Assembly (NCBI GenBank): GCA_963664245.1
Contig: OY760934.1
Coordinates: forward strand, 1,922,001 to 1,986,000
Reading direction: 5' to 3'
Length of the DNA stretch: 64,000 bases
Source: GCA-2711565 sp963664245
GTDB lineage: Bacteria > Bacteroidota > Bacteroidia > Bacteroidales > GCA-2711565
In this document: piece after piece, positions 53,547 through 62,670 of the stretch
How positions within the stretch are numbered: the first letter of the stretch is position 1
Layout of the letters: the number at the start of each line of letters is the position of its first letter
Translations under genes and position numbers: made by a program
Notes under the pieces: model-generated
Told to the model about the DNA's origin: nothing
What the model saw: the letters and a program-made list of their open reading frames with translations, nothing else
Databases searched by the model: none

Positions 53547-53610
53547 CAAATATAAAACATTGGTTTACTGAACCTTAAAAAAATTGTTGAAAAATAAAAT
53601 AAAAAATTAG

Positions 53611-53649
53611 TGTCTGTTTTTAGTACACTTATTGTCTTTTGTTATTACA
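53611..53649. promoter_or_regulatory. Paired upstream activating sites, module 2
   Basis: TGTCTGTTTTTAGTACA (53611-53627) and TGTCTTTTGTTATTACA (53633-53649) both have the form TGT-N11-ACA and are 22 bp apart. The inner bases are less symmetric than in modules 1 and 3. The second site overlaps the region just upstream of the activator -7. Confidence 0.5.
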
Positions 53650-53654
53650 TTTAC

Positions 53655-53662
53655 TATATTTG
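53655..53662 (+). promoter_or_regulatory. -7 element (TATATTTG) for module 2 activator
   Basis: TATATTTG ends 6 nt before ATG 53669, implying a nearly leaderless mRNA and supporting that start over ATG 53639. Confidence 0.5.
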
Positions 53663-53668
53663 ATTTAC

Positions 53669-55042
53669 ATGCAAAAAACAGAAGCAAATATTCTTATTGT
53701 TGATGACGACTTGGACGTGCTGGTCAGTGCCCAGATGTTCTTAAAACAAATGTTTAGCCTGGTCAAGGTTGAACAGCACCCCGAAAAAATCCCCGGGCTT
53801 TTAGAAACCATTAACTTCGATGTCATCCTGCTTGACATGAATTTCTCCAAAGGAAAAAACGACGGAGAAGAAGGGATTTATTGGCTCAACCGTATTTTAG
53901 AACTTCAGCCGGATGCCATTGTTTTATTTATCACCGCTTATGGCGGGATTGATTTAGCCGTTCAATCGGTAAAACTGGGTGCCATGGATTTTATTGTAAA
54001 GCCCTGGAAAAACGACAAACTGCTGGGAACCATTTATACTGCACTCCAGTTGGGTTCGTCAAAAAAGGAACTAAAAAAAATAAAATCAACGCAGGAAATT
54101 ATCACCCAGGATATCAATCAGCATTTTGAAGATTTTATTGGAGAATCGGTTCCTATGAAAAATTTATTCGAACTGATTGAAAAGGTTGCCAATACCGAAG
54201 CCGAAATACTGATTATGGGAGAAAACGGCACCGGAAAAGAATTGGTGGCCCGTGAAATACACAAACAATCGTCCCGTATCAACGAAGCTTTTATCAGTGT
54301 TGATTTGGGAGCCATACACGAAAACCTTTTCGAAAGTGAACTGTTCGGCCATGTAAAAGGTGCTTTTACCGATGCACACGCCGACAAATCCGGACGGATA
54401 GAAATTGCAAATGGCGGCACTTTATTTTTGGATGAAATCGGAAATTTATCGGTTCCCCTGCAAATGAAATTACTGAGTGTCTTACAGCAGAAAAAAGTGT
54501 GCCGCGTGGGCAGCCATAAAGAAATCCCGGTAGATTTCCGCCTGGTTTGCGCCACCAATATGCCCCTCAAAGAAATGATAGTAGAAAAAGCATTTCGCGA
54601 GGATTTGTATTACCGGATCAACACCGTGGAAGTAGAAATACCGCCCCTCCGGGAGCGGGAAGACGACATCCCCTTACTGGCCGATTTTTTCCTGAAAAAA
54701 TACAGTAAAAAATACCACAAGGAAAAACTCAGGATATCGCAAAGCACGATGCTGAAATTACAAAAATACCATTGGCCGGGTAACATCAGGGAGTTTGAAC
54801 ATACCATTGAACGGGGGGTGATTTTAAGTGAGGGGAACCTTGTGAAACTAACCAGCATTTCGTCGGATTACAGTATTGCAAAAGCAAAAAACAGGGAGGA
54901 AAACCTCAACCTGGAAGAAATGGAAAAGAAATATATTTTACGGGCATTAAGCAAAAACAAAGGAAACGTAACCCACGCAGCCAAAGATTTAGGAATAGCC
55001 CGAACCGCACTTTATCGCAGATTAGAAAAATATGGACTTTAA
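53669..55042 (+). CDS. Sigma-54-dependent response regulator, module 2
   Basis: Start placed at ATG 53669 (457 residues), since the longer frame from 53639 would run through the promoter. Receiver (ILIVDDDLDVL, phospho-acceptor in VILLDMNFSKGKND), AAA+ (GENGTGKELVAREIH; loop GAFTDA; LFLDEIGNLS) and Fis HTH (NVTHAAKDLGIARTALYRRLEKYGL). It shares the module 1 layout and 11-nt overlap with its kinase. Confidence 0.93.
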   Translation: MQKTEANILIVDDDLDVLVSAQMFLKQMFSLVKVEQHPEKIPGLLETINFDVILLDMNFSKGKNDGEEGIYWLNRILELQPDAIVLFITAYGGIDLAVQSVKLGAMDFIVKPWKNDKLLGTIYTALQLGSSKKELKKIKSTQEIITQDINQHFEDFIGESVPMKNLFELIEKVANTEAEILIMGENGTGKELVAREIHKQSSRINEAFISVDLGAIHENLFESELFGHVKGAFTDAHADKSGRIEIANGGTLFLDEIGNLSVPLQMKLLSVLQQKKVCRVGSHKEIPVDFRLVCATNMPLKEMIVEKAFREDLYYRINTVEVEIPPLREREDDIPLLADFFLKKYSKKYHKEKLRISQSTMLKLQKYHWPGNIREFEHTIERGVILSEGNLVKLTSISSDYSIAKAKNREENLNLEEMEKKYILRALSKNKGNVTHAAKDLGIARTALYRRLEKYGL

Positions 55043-56393
55043 AAAATTTAGTATACGTGTTGTAATCAGGGTACTAATCATATTAGGGCTGGCTCTCCTT
55101 ATCGCTTATTTTGCTTTCAAACAAGATGGCAACCAATTGATATTTACCATCTTTGTTTTCGCCTGCTTACTCAGCATTGCCGTTGGAGAAATGATTTGGT
55201 TTGTTAACCGGACCAACCGCGAACTTTCAAAATTTTTACTGGCCATTAAACACGCCGATTATAGTATTTATTTCCCGGAGGAAAAGAAAAAAGGTTATTT
55301 AACAGAGCTTTACAAAGCCTTTAATTCTATCATCGATTCATTTAAACAGCTCAGTGGAGAAAAGAATGTTCAGAACGAACTACTGCACCAAATCCTTTCA
55401 CAAATCAAAATCGGGATTATTTGTACAAACGGTAAAAATGATATTGCTTTAATGAATAAAGCCGCCGAAAACTTTTTAGGGGCATTTAAAACCAAAACGT
55501 GGTTCCAGCTAAAAGCAAAAGCGGCAAGCTTTACTTCAAAAATTGACGAACTAAAACAAGGTGGCAGTAATATTATTGATATAGAATCGGGGTCAAAACC
55601 CAGGCAATTATTCGTACAGGTAAATCACAGCCGACTATTTGATGAAGCCCACCGTATCATCACCTTCCAGGATATTAAGCAGGAAATTGACCAAAAAGAA
55701 TCGGAAGCCTGGATACGGTTGATCCGGATTTTGAATCATGAAATCATGAACTCGGTAACCCCCATTTCGAGCCTTACCGAAACTATTTTGATGATACTGG
55801 GGCAAGACGAGGATAATGTAAACACTGAGAGTTTAGACCAGGAACAAATCTCCGACGTTATAAAAAGCGTTAAAACCATTCAAAACCGTAGCGACGGTTT
55901 ATACAATTTTGTAACAGAATACCGCAAGCTCACGAAAATTCCAGCTCCAAAGCTCGAAGAAGTTTTGGTGCTTGATTTGCTCAAAAATGTTTATCAATTA
56001 TGGAAATCGGAACTGGAAAAAAATAACATCAAAGGTGAGTTCCAGATTAGCGACCAGGATTTGCAAATTTATGTTGACCCGAATTTGATTGAACAAGTGC
56101 TGATAAACTTATTAAAGAACGCCATCCAGGCAATGAGCGATGTTGAAACCCCCTTGCTCACCCTGACGGCTTACGAAGAAGATGACAGGACTGTAAAAAT
56201 TGAAGTCAGCGACAATGGTTGCGGGATCCCGGCAAAACTATTGGATGATATTTTTGTTCCGTTCTTCAGTACCAAAGAACAAGGCTCTGGTATCGGTCTG
56301 AGCCTTGCACGTCAGATTATGCGAATGCATAATGGAAATATCTCCGTTGAATCGGTTCCCGAAGAAGGAACAACCATTTCGTTATCTTTTTAA
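55032..56393 (+). CDS. Membrane histidine kinase, module 2
   Basis: The 453-residue kinase has two N-terminal transmembrane helices (about 8-28 and 36-58) with a short outer loop, a HAMP-like or linker stretch, a PAS-like domain (about 113-220), HisKA with H236 in LNHEIMNSVTPISS, and an HATPase (QVLINLLKNAIQAM, DNGCGIPAKL, GSGIGLSLARQIM). Its stop TAA is immediately followed by the reverse-strand stop of the next permease, so there is no intergenic space. The cognate activator is the overlapping upstream gene. Confidence 0.92.
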   Translation: MDFKKFSIRVVIRVLIILGLALLIAYFAFKQDGNQLIFTIFVFACLLSIAVGEMIWFVNRTNRELSKFLLAIKHADYSIYFPEEKKKGYLTELYKAFNSIIDSFKQLSGEKNVQNELLHQILSQIKIGIICTNGKNDIALMNKAAENFLGAFKTKTWFQLKAKAASFTSKIDELKQGGSNIIDIESGSKPRQLFVQVNHSRLFDEAHRIITFQDIKQEIDQKESEAWIRLIRILNHEIMNSVTPISSLTETILMILGQDEDNVNTESLDQEQISDVIKSVKTIQNRSDGLYNFVTEYRKLTKIPAPKLEEVLVLDLLKNVYQLWKSELEKNNIKGEFQISDQDLQIYVDPNLIEQVLINLLKNAIQAMSDVETPLLTLTAYEEDDRTVKIEVSDNGCGIPAKLLDDIFVPFFSTKEQGSGIGLSLARQIMRMHNGNISVESVPEEGTTISLSF

Positions 56394-58760
56394 TTACTCG
56401 TACCTCAAGCTATCTACCGGGTTCCGGGTTGCCGATTTAATTGACTGATAACTTACCGTTAATAAGGCTACGATTATTGAAAGAACCGCCCCGAAAACAA
56501 AATAATACCAACGTAAATGAATCTGGTACGAAAACTCGTTTAACCATTCGTTCATAAAATACCAGGCAATGGGACAAGCAATAACATTTGCAATCAGTAC
56601 CCATTTCAGGAAATCAGCGTTTAATAAACGCAGGATATTAAATACACTGGCCCCGTTTACTTTACGAATTCCGATTTCTTTGGTCCGCATTTCGGTTAAG
56701 AACGATGTTAAACCAAACAAACCAATACAAGCCACAAAAATGGCAATTAGCGTAAATACGGTAAACAACTTGCCCATTCTCAAATAAGAAAGGTACTGGG
56801 CTTCATAGTTTTCTTTTAGTGAAATATAATCGAACGGAGTGTTATTGGTTAATTCGAGCCATTTATTTTCTATTTGCTTTAATGCTTCATTATAATAGCC
56901 GTCTTTTAGTTCGAACAGCAACATATCACCGCCCCCAATTAAATAATGCAACATAAATGGTTCTACTTCATTCAGTAATGATTTAAAATGAAAATCTTTT
57001 ATAACCCCTACAATTTTAAAATTAATTGGATTCTCACTACCTAGCTGTTTAATGTTTTTCCCCAAGGGTTCGTCCCAATTCATAACTTTGCAAAGTCTTT
57101 CATTCACGATTACTTTTGCTGAATCTGTACCAAATTCTTCCGAAAAGTTCCTACCCTCGACAATTTCCATATCCAGGGTTTCGATATAATCATTATCAAC
57201 CACAAAACTATAGATAATAAGTGGGGCGGTTGTTTTTAAACCTTCCGGCACATAACCCGAACCAGACATGCTTAAAGACGGGGCGGCATTGGAAACCGAA
57301 ACATTTTCGACCAGTGATAATTGTTTAAATTCATTTTTAAAGTCTTTAATCTTGGATTGAAAATTTGCATTTCGAACAGGAATAACAACCCTGTTTTCAA
57401 GATCAAAACCCAGATCTTTATTTTTAATAAAATTTAGCTGTTCGTAAATAACACCTGTACAAATAATTAAGGCAACAGCAATAGTAAATTGCAGAACCAC
57501 TAAGATATTCCGTAGTAACGATTTTTTCTTTCCCTTAATTTTATCGCCTTTCAAAGCCGCAATGGGGGAAAACGAAGACATGTAAAAAGCCGGATAGCTA
57601 CCTGCAAATATTCCAACAAAAACAGATACCACAACAAAAAACAATAATATGTTTGAGAAATTATTATAAATCTGGCTGCCATTAGTTCCTATCAAGGTGT
57701 TAAATTCAGACAGCACGCTTTCGAGAATAACAACCGCCAGGAAAAAAGCAATACTGCTGAACAAAACCGATTCGCCGATAAATTGCCGGATCAACTGTTT
57801 TCTCAAGGCTCCGTGAACTTTCCGCAAACCAACTTCTTTAGCTCTTCTGAACGAACGGGCCGAAGCCAGGTTCATATAATTGATACAGGCAATGAACAGG
57901 ATGAATAAAGCGACAGCCGAAAACAAATAAACGTAGGTAATATCGCCACTCGGATCAATCTCATACTCTAACTTAGAATACAAGTGAATATCGGTTAAAG
58001 CTTGCAAAAACAAATTGAAGGTAATATCCATTTCCTTGAGATCGCTCATATAACGATCCTGAAAATCGGGAAATTTGGCCTGAAGTCTATCAATATCGGT
58101 ATTGGGTTCCAATAATAAATAAGTATATAATGAAATACGCCCCCAATTATCGGGGAAAGAATTTGACATTAAAATATCAAATTGCAAATGGGAATTTCCC
58201 GGAACATCTTTCATTATACCGGTAACGGTATATTTTACCACCCCGTTAAAACGAATGGTTTTTCCCAAAGCATTTTCATTTCCAAAAAACTTTTCAGCAA
58301 CACTTTCGGTTAGCACTATACTATTTCTGTTCATCAAGGCTTCATCCCTGTTTCCGCGAACAAGCTCAAAAGAAAAAACCTGAAAAAAGCAAGAATCGGC
58401 AAATAAAATGTTTGATTGGTAAAATTTACGGTCTTCTATTTCCATTAAAAATTTTTGTCCACTATGATTTAAGCGGGTAGCCGCCAAAACTTCAGGGTAA
58501 TCTTTAACCAAAGTCGGCCCCATGGCACTTGCACTTACCGACAAATTCATTGCTTTTCCACCAAAATCAGCATCAACGCCCAATCTGTAAATATTCTCGG
58601 AATGTTCATGAAAACGGTCATAACTAAGTTCGTGAAAAACATAGGTTAAAATCAACATACAAACGGCCATACCAATAGCCAGGCCACCAATGTTAATAAG
58701 CGAATACGATTTTTGGCGGAGCAGAACCCGAAAAGCTGTTTTCAAATAATTTCTTATCAT
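56394..58760 (-). CDS. FtsX/MacB-like ABC permease, module 3 second gene
   Basis: The 788-residue paralogue has TM1 in YSLINIGGLAIGMAVCMLILTYV, first FtsX with FRRAKEVGLRKVHGALRKQL, second FtsX with LTEMRTKEIGIRKVNGASVF, and ends NPVDSLRYE. It lies 15 nt downstream of the permease at 58776 and is co-transcribed with it. No ATPase or adaptor gene accompanies the pair. Confidence 0.9.
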   Translation of the reverse strand: MIRNYLKTAFRVLLRQKSYSLINIGGLAIGMAVCMLILTYVFHELSYDRFHEHSENIYRLGVDADFGGKAMNLSVSASAMGPTLVKDYPEVLAATRLNHSGQKFLMEIEDRKFYQSNILFADSCFFQVFSFELVRGNRDEALMNRNSIVLTESVAEKFFGNENALGKTIRFNGVVKYTVTGIMKDVPGNSHLQFDILMSNSFPDNWGRISLYTYLLLEPNTDIDRLQAKFPDFQDRYMSDLKEMDITFNLFLQALTDIHLYSKLEYEIDPSGDITYVYLFSAVALFILFIACINYMNLASARSFRRAKEVGLRKVHGALRKQLIRQFIGESVLFSSIAFFLAVVILESVLSEFNTLIGTNGSQIYNNFSNILLFFVVVSVFVGIFAGSYPAFYMSSFSPIAALKGDKIKGKKKSLLRNILVVLQFTIAVALIICTGVIYEQLNFIKNKDLGFDLENRVVIPVRNANFQSKIKDFKNEFKQLSLVENVSVSNAAPSLSMSGSGYVPEGLKTTAPLIIYSFVVDNDYIETLDMEIVEGRNFSEEFGTDSAKVIVNERLCKVMNWDEPLGKNIKQLGSENPINFKIVGVIKDFHFKSLLNEVEPFMLHYLIGGGDMLLFELKDGYYNEALKQIENKWLELTNNTPFDYISLKENYEAQYLSYLRMGKLFTVFTLIAIFVACIGLFGLTSFLTEMRTKEIGIRKVNGASVFNILRLLNADFLKWVLIANVIACPIAWYFMNEWLNEFSYQIHLRWYYFVFGAVLSIIVALLTVSYQSIKSATRNPVDSLRYE

Positions 58761-58775
58761 AGCTATAAATTTTTA

Positions 58776-61142
58776 TTATTCAAATTTTAATGTTTCTACC
58801 GGATTGGTATTGGCATATTTAACCGACTGCGTTGAAAGGGTCAGTACCGAAATTATCAACGTGATCAAACCTGATAAAATAAAAGCATACAAAGGAATTG
58901 AAATACGATATGTAAAATTATTGAGCCAGTTATCGAGTAGGAAATAAATAATTGGCCAGGCAATAATATTGGCAATCAGAACCAGCTTTGAAATTCCTGC
59001 AGAAAGTAAAACAACAATCTGCGATATTGAGGCCCCAAAAACTTTTCTGACCCCAATTTCCCTGATCCGGTATTTTGCAATCAAACTGTTGATGCCATAC
59101 AAACCCATGCACGAAATAATCAGGGATATAATAGTAAGAGACAAAATAAGTTGCCCTGTTTTATTTTCAGATTCATACATCTTCAAATATTTTTGCTCCA
59201 CTTCTGATTTTTCATACGGATAATTCGGGTATAATTCACTCCATTTATTTTCAATAAATTTATAGGCAGCGTTTCGTTGTAAAGGGTTGATCCGCAATGA
59301 AATTTGATCGTATTCAGTATCCAACGAAAACACCAGGGGTTCAATCGGATGATGAAGTGATCTAAAGTTAAAATCCTTTATAACCCCGACAACCCGTCCC
59401 ATTTCTTTTTCTCCCCACATCGACAATTTTTTCCCTATGGGGTTCTCATCTCCAAAATATGCTTTGGCAGCCGATTCATTAATTATATAAGCTTTTGTTG
59501 GATCAAGGCGGCATTCAGCCGGGAACGTTGTTCCTAAAACAAATTTTATTTCATAGGTCTTTAAAAAATCTTCATCCGCCAATATAAGCCATGCCATATC
59601 AGAATCAATCGTTGTATCTTTTTCATACCAAACGGTTTGATGAAACGGACGATCGCCAACCGAAAACGAATTGGCCGACACATTGACAATATTTGCATTT
59701 ACATTAAAAGCATTTTTTATATTCTGATGATTTAGTTTCATTTTAGTATCATGCAAAGGAATATTTACAATATTACTTCTGTTATAACCAATATCCTTAT
59801 TTTCGATATACTGAAGCTGATCGTTAACAATCAGGAAAGACGTTATTAATCCGATGGAAATGACAAACTGAATGATTAGCAAAACGTTTCTGAAAGCTAC
59901 ATTAAATTTACTGCCTTTATACCCAGACCGTAATACCTTCAACGGCTGCAATAAAGAGATAACAAACGAGGGATAACTTCCGGAAAGGATGCCAATCCAT
60001 AAAATTAATCCAAAAGCAACCATCAAAAAGTTTGTATCAAAATAGCTAATCCCAATAGCGATCTCAAAATAATTATTTAGTTGAGGAATAATGGATTCAA
60101 TAAGTACATAAGCAAAAACGAGGGATAAAAGGGCAAAAAATACTGATTCTGTTAAAAACTGCACACAAATTTTAGCCCGTGTGGCTCCGGTTACTTTACG
60201 CAAACCAACTTCTTTGGCCCGGGTCAAGGATGAGGCAATAGATAAATTGGTATAATTAATAGAGGCCACAACCAAAATAATAATCGCCACAAAAACATAA
60301 ATCATGAGGTAAACTTTATTGACCGGGCTTTCCAGGTTTCCCCTTATCACTTCCGTATGAATATTTCGCAAAGGCTGAAAATATAGTTTCTCAAACGTTA
60401 CCTCGTTTGTGTATTGCTCAAATTCGGCCTTGGCATATTTTATTACTTTCTGATGAAAATCGGCAATATCTACCTGATGAGAAAACTTGACATAAGTAAA
60501 ATAATTTACGCTTCCCCAATATTTATCCAAGCCGGCAAACATGCTATTTTTAGTCCCCCTGAATGTCGCCAGCAAATCAAAATGGAAATGCGAATTTTGT
60601 GGAACATCCTTTGCAATTCCGGTAACAAGATATGTTTTTCCGTCAAAAATAATGCTTTCGCCTACGGCATCGGTTCTATTGAAATATTTTTGGGCTGTAC
60701 TCTCTGTAATTACAATTGAAAAAGCATTTTTCAGAACCTGTTCAGGACGACCATATAATAATTTATAATCCAGCGTTTGAAAAAAAGTACTATCTACAAA
60801 ATAAAAACGGTCTTCGTAATAGAAATTCCCCTTCACCTCAACCGTTTGCTTCTCCGACCAACTAGCCCGGCCAATGCGGGTTATATTTTCAACCTCAGGG
60901 AAACTTCGTTTTAATAAGGGTCCCATTGCCTGGGCAGATCCTACATAAGAATCGTTCCAACAAACCCGGTACACCCGCTTGTAATCTTTTTGAAAAGTAT
61001 CGTAAGAAAATTCATAATCTACGTAAAGCAAAATAATTGTAAAAGCGGCAATACCTACCGATAATCCTAAAAAATTTATAATAAAAATCTGCAGATTCTT
61101 TTTATATGAACGTAAAGCTACTTTTAAATAATTTAGAAACAT
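58776..61142 (-). CDS. FtsX/MacB-like ABC permease, module 3 first gene
   Basis: The 788-residue paralogue is the first gene of the module 3 minus unit. First FtsX has LTRAKEVGLRKVTGATRAKI, the second has AKYRIREIGVRKVFGASISQ, and it ends NPVETLKFE, slightly diverged from the other members. A -24/-12-like element lies 29 nt upstream, and the activator at 61300 is divergent. Confidence 0.9.
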   Translation of the reverse strand: MFLNYLKVALRSYKKNLQIFIINFLGLSVGIAAFTIILLYVDYEFSYDTFQKDYKRVYRVCWNDSYVGSAQAMGPLLKRSFPEVENITRIGRASWSEKQTVEVKGNFYYEDRFYFVDSTFFQTLDYKLLYGRPEQVLKNAFSIVITESTAQKYFNRTDAVGESIIFDGKTYLVTGIAKDVPQNSHFHFDLLATFRGTKNSMFAGLDKYWGSVNYFTYVKFSHQVDIADFHQKVIKYAKAEFEQYTNEVTFEKLYFQPLRNIHTEVIRGNLESPVNKVYLMIYVFVAIIILVVASINYTNLSIASSLTRAKEVGLRKVTGATRAKICVQFLTESVFFALLSLVFAYVLIESIIPQLNNYFEIAIGISYFDTNFLMVAFGLILWIGILSGSYPSFVISLLQPLKVLRSGYKGSKFNVAFRNVLLIIQFVISIGLITSFLIVNDQLQYIENKDIGYNRSNIVNIPLHDTKMKLNHQNIKNAFNVNANIVNVSANSFSVGDRPFHQTVWYEKDTTIDSDMAWLILADEDFLKTYEIKFVLGTTFPAECRLDPTKAYIINESAAKAYFGDENPIGKKLSMWGEKEMGRVVGVIKDFNFRSLHHPIEPLVFSLDTEYDQISLRINPLQRNAAYKFIENKWSELYPNYPYEKSEVEQKYLKMYESENKTGQLILSLTIISLIISCMGLYGINSLIAKYRIREIGVRKVFGASISQIVVLLSAGISKLVLIANIIAWPIIYFLLDNWLNNFTYRISIPLYAFILSGLITLIISVLTLSTQSVKYANTNPVETLKFE

Positions 61143-61170
61143 TGTGGATCAATTTTTTCGAACACTAATT

Positions 61171-61185
61171 TCAATTAATATGCCA
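61171..61185 (-). promoter_or_regulatory. Candidate sigma-54 promoter for module 3 permeases
   Basis: Minus-strand TGGCAT-ATTAA-TTGA repeats the -24 box and 5-nt spacing of the other two modules; the base after TTG is A. It is 29 nt upstream of the permease start. Confidence 0.58.
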
Positions 61186-61237
61186 CAGATATAAATTGTT
61201 AATCTTTAAGCTTTTACAAATTAAGGCTTTATAAATA

Positions 61238-61276
61238 TGTTCACTTTATGAACACATCCTGTTCATTTAGTTTACA
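61238..61276. promoter_or_regulatory. Paired upstream activating sites, module 3
   Basis: TGTTCA-CTTTA-TGAACA (61238-61254) is a perfect 17-bp inverted repeat. TGTTCATTTAGTTTACA (61260-61276), 22 bp away, keeps the left arm and the ACA end. Confidence 0.65.
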
Positions 61277-61282
61277 ATTAAC

Positions 61283-61290
61283 AATATTTG
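61283..61290 (+). promoter_or_regulatory. -7-like element (AATATTTG) for module 3 activator
   Basis: AATATTTG is one base off TAnnTTTG and lies 9 nt before ATG 61300, again implying a very short leader. Confidence 0.4.
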
Positions 61291-61299
61291 ATTATTTTT

Positions 61300-62670
61300 A
61301 TGCCTATGATTAATGCTAGTATACTAATAATTGACGATAATATTTCCATTCTTAAATCATTGGAAATACTTTTAAAAAAGGAGTTTCAAAACATTGAAAC
61401 CTATAGCAACCCCGAACAGATTCCGTCCTTACTGGAATCAAATAATTATGATTTGATTTTGTTGGACATGAACTTTAAAACCGGCATCAACTCGGGGAAT
61501 GAGGGCCTGTTCTGGTTAAAAAAAATCCTGGCCATCGACCCAGAAGCTGTTATCATTCTTATCACAGCTTATGGCGATATTGAACTGGCTGTTAAAGCCA
61601 TTAAAACCGGAGCTACTGATTTTGTGCAAAAACCCTGGGATGCCGAAAAACTTTTGGCCACCCTGCATTCGGCCTACAAACTAAAAAAATCGAAAAACGA
61701 AATAAACCGACTCAAAAACAAAGAACAAATCTTGATTGAAAACACCAATAAAAACAACTACCAAATCGTTGGGAAATCAAGACCTATGTTCAACCTTTTC
61801 TCAATCATCAACAAAATTGCCCCTACCGAGGCCAACATCCTGATACAGGGCGAAAACGGCACCGGAAAAGATTTGATTGCACACCATATCCATCAACTTT
61901 CCAAACGATCAAATGATATTTTTATTTCGGTTGATATGGGTTCTATTAGCGAGAGTTTATTTGAAAGCGAACTTTTCGGCCATACCAAAGGAGCCTTTAC
62001 CGATGCCAGAAATGACCGCATCGGGAAAATTGAAGCCGCAAACGGCGGTACTTTATTCTTGGATGAAATTGCCAATCTGCCCCTTTCGCTGCAGGCTAAA
62101 TTGCTCCGCGCCATACAAGAAAAGCAAATAACCAAACTGGGGTCGAACCAGCCTGTTAATGTAGATGTAAGGCTCATTACCGCCAGCAACAAATCGATTG
62201 AACAATTATGCAAAAACGGCTTGTTCAGGGAAGATTTGTATTTCCGTTTGAACACCATAGAAATAACGGTTCCCCCGCTGAGAGAACGACAGGAAGACAT
62301 CACTTTAATCGCCGAGTTTTTCCTTCAAAAATACCGCGACAAGTATGAAAAACCCAAGCTCCGCTTAACCGAAAATGCCACCAAAAAATTGATGAGCTAC
62401 GCCTGGCCGGGAAACGTCCGCGAGCTGAAACACAGCATTGAAAAAGCAGTGATCCTGAGTGAAAAAGAAAGCCTCATGGCCGATGATTTCCATTTTAAAA
62501 CAGCCTTTGATGTACCCAAAGAAAAAAAAGTTCCTAAATTATACGAACTCGAAAAAGAAGCGTTGATAAACGCCCTTGCCCTGCACAATAATAACTTGAG
62601 CCAGGTGGCCAAGGAAATGGAGATTTCAAGGACAACGTTGTACAAAAAAATCAAAAAATATGATTTATAA
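61300..62670 (+). CDS. Sigma-54-dependent response regulator, module 3
   Basis: Start taken at ATG 61300 (456 residues); ATG 61306 is equally possible, and the frame from 61288 would begin inside the promoter. Receiver (ILIIDDNISIL, phospho-acceptor in LILLDMNFKTGINS), AAA+ (GENGTGKDLIAHHIH; loop GAFTDA; LFLDEIANLP) and Fis HTH (NLSQVAKEMEISRTTLYKKIKKYDL). It is close to the other two module activators and overlaps its kinase by 11 nt. Confidence 0.93.
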   Translation: MPMINASILIIDDNISILKSLEILLKKEFQNIETYSNPEQIPSLLESNNYDLILLDMNFKTGINSGNEGLFWLKKILAIDPEAVIILITAYGDIELAVKAIKTGATDFVQKPWDAEKLLATLHSAYKLKKSKNEINRLKNKEQILIENTNKNNYQIVGKSRPMFNLFSIINKIAPTEANILIQGENGTGKDLIAHHIHQLSKRSNDIFISVDMGSISESLFESELFGHTKGAFTDARNDRIGKIEAANGGTLFLDEIANLPLSLQAKLLRAIQEKQITKLGSNQPVNVDVRLITASNKSIEQLCKNGLFREDLYFRLNTIEITVPPLRERQEDITLIAEFFLQKYRDKYEKPKLRLTENATKKLMSYAWPGNVRELKHSIEKAVILSEKESLMADDFHFKTAFDVPKEKKVPKLYELEKEALINALALHNNNLSQVAKEMEISRTTLYKKIKKYDL

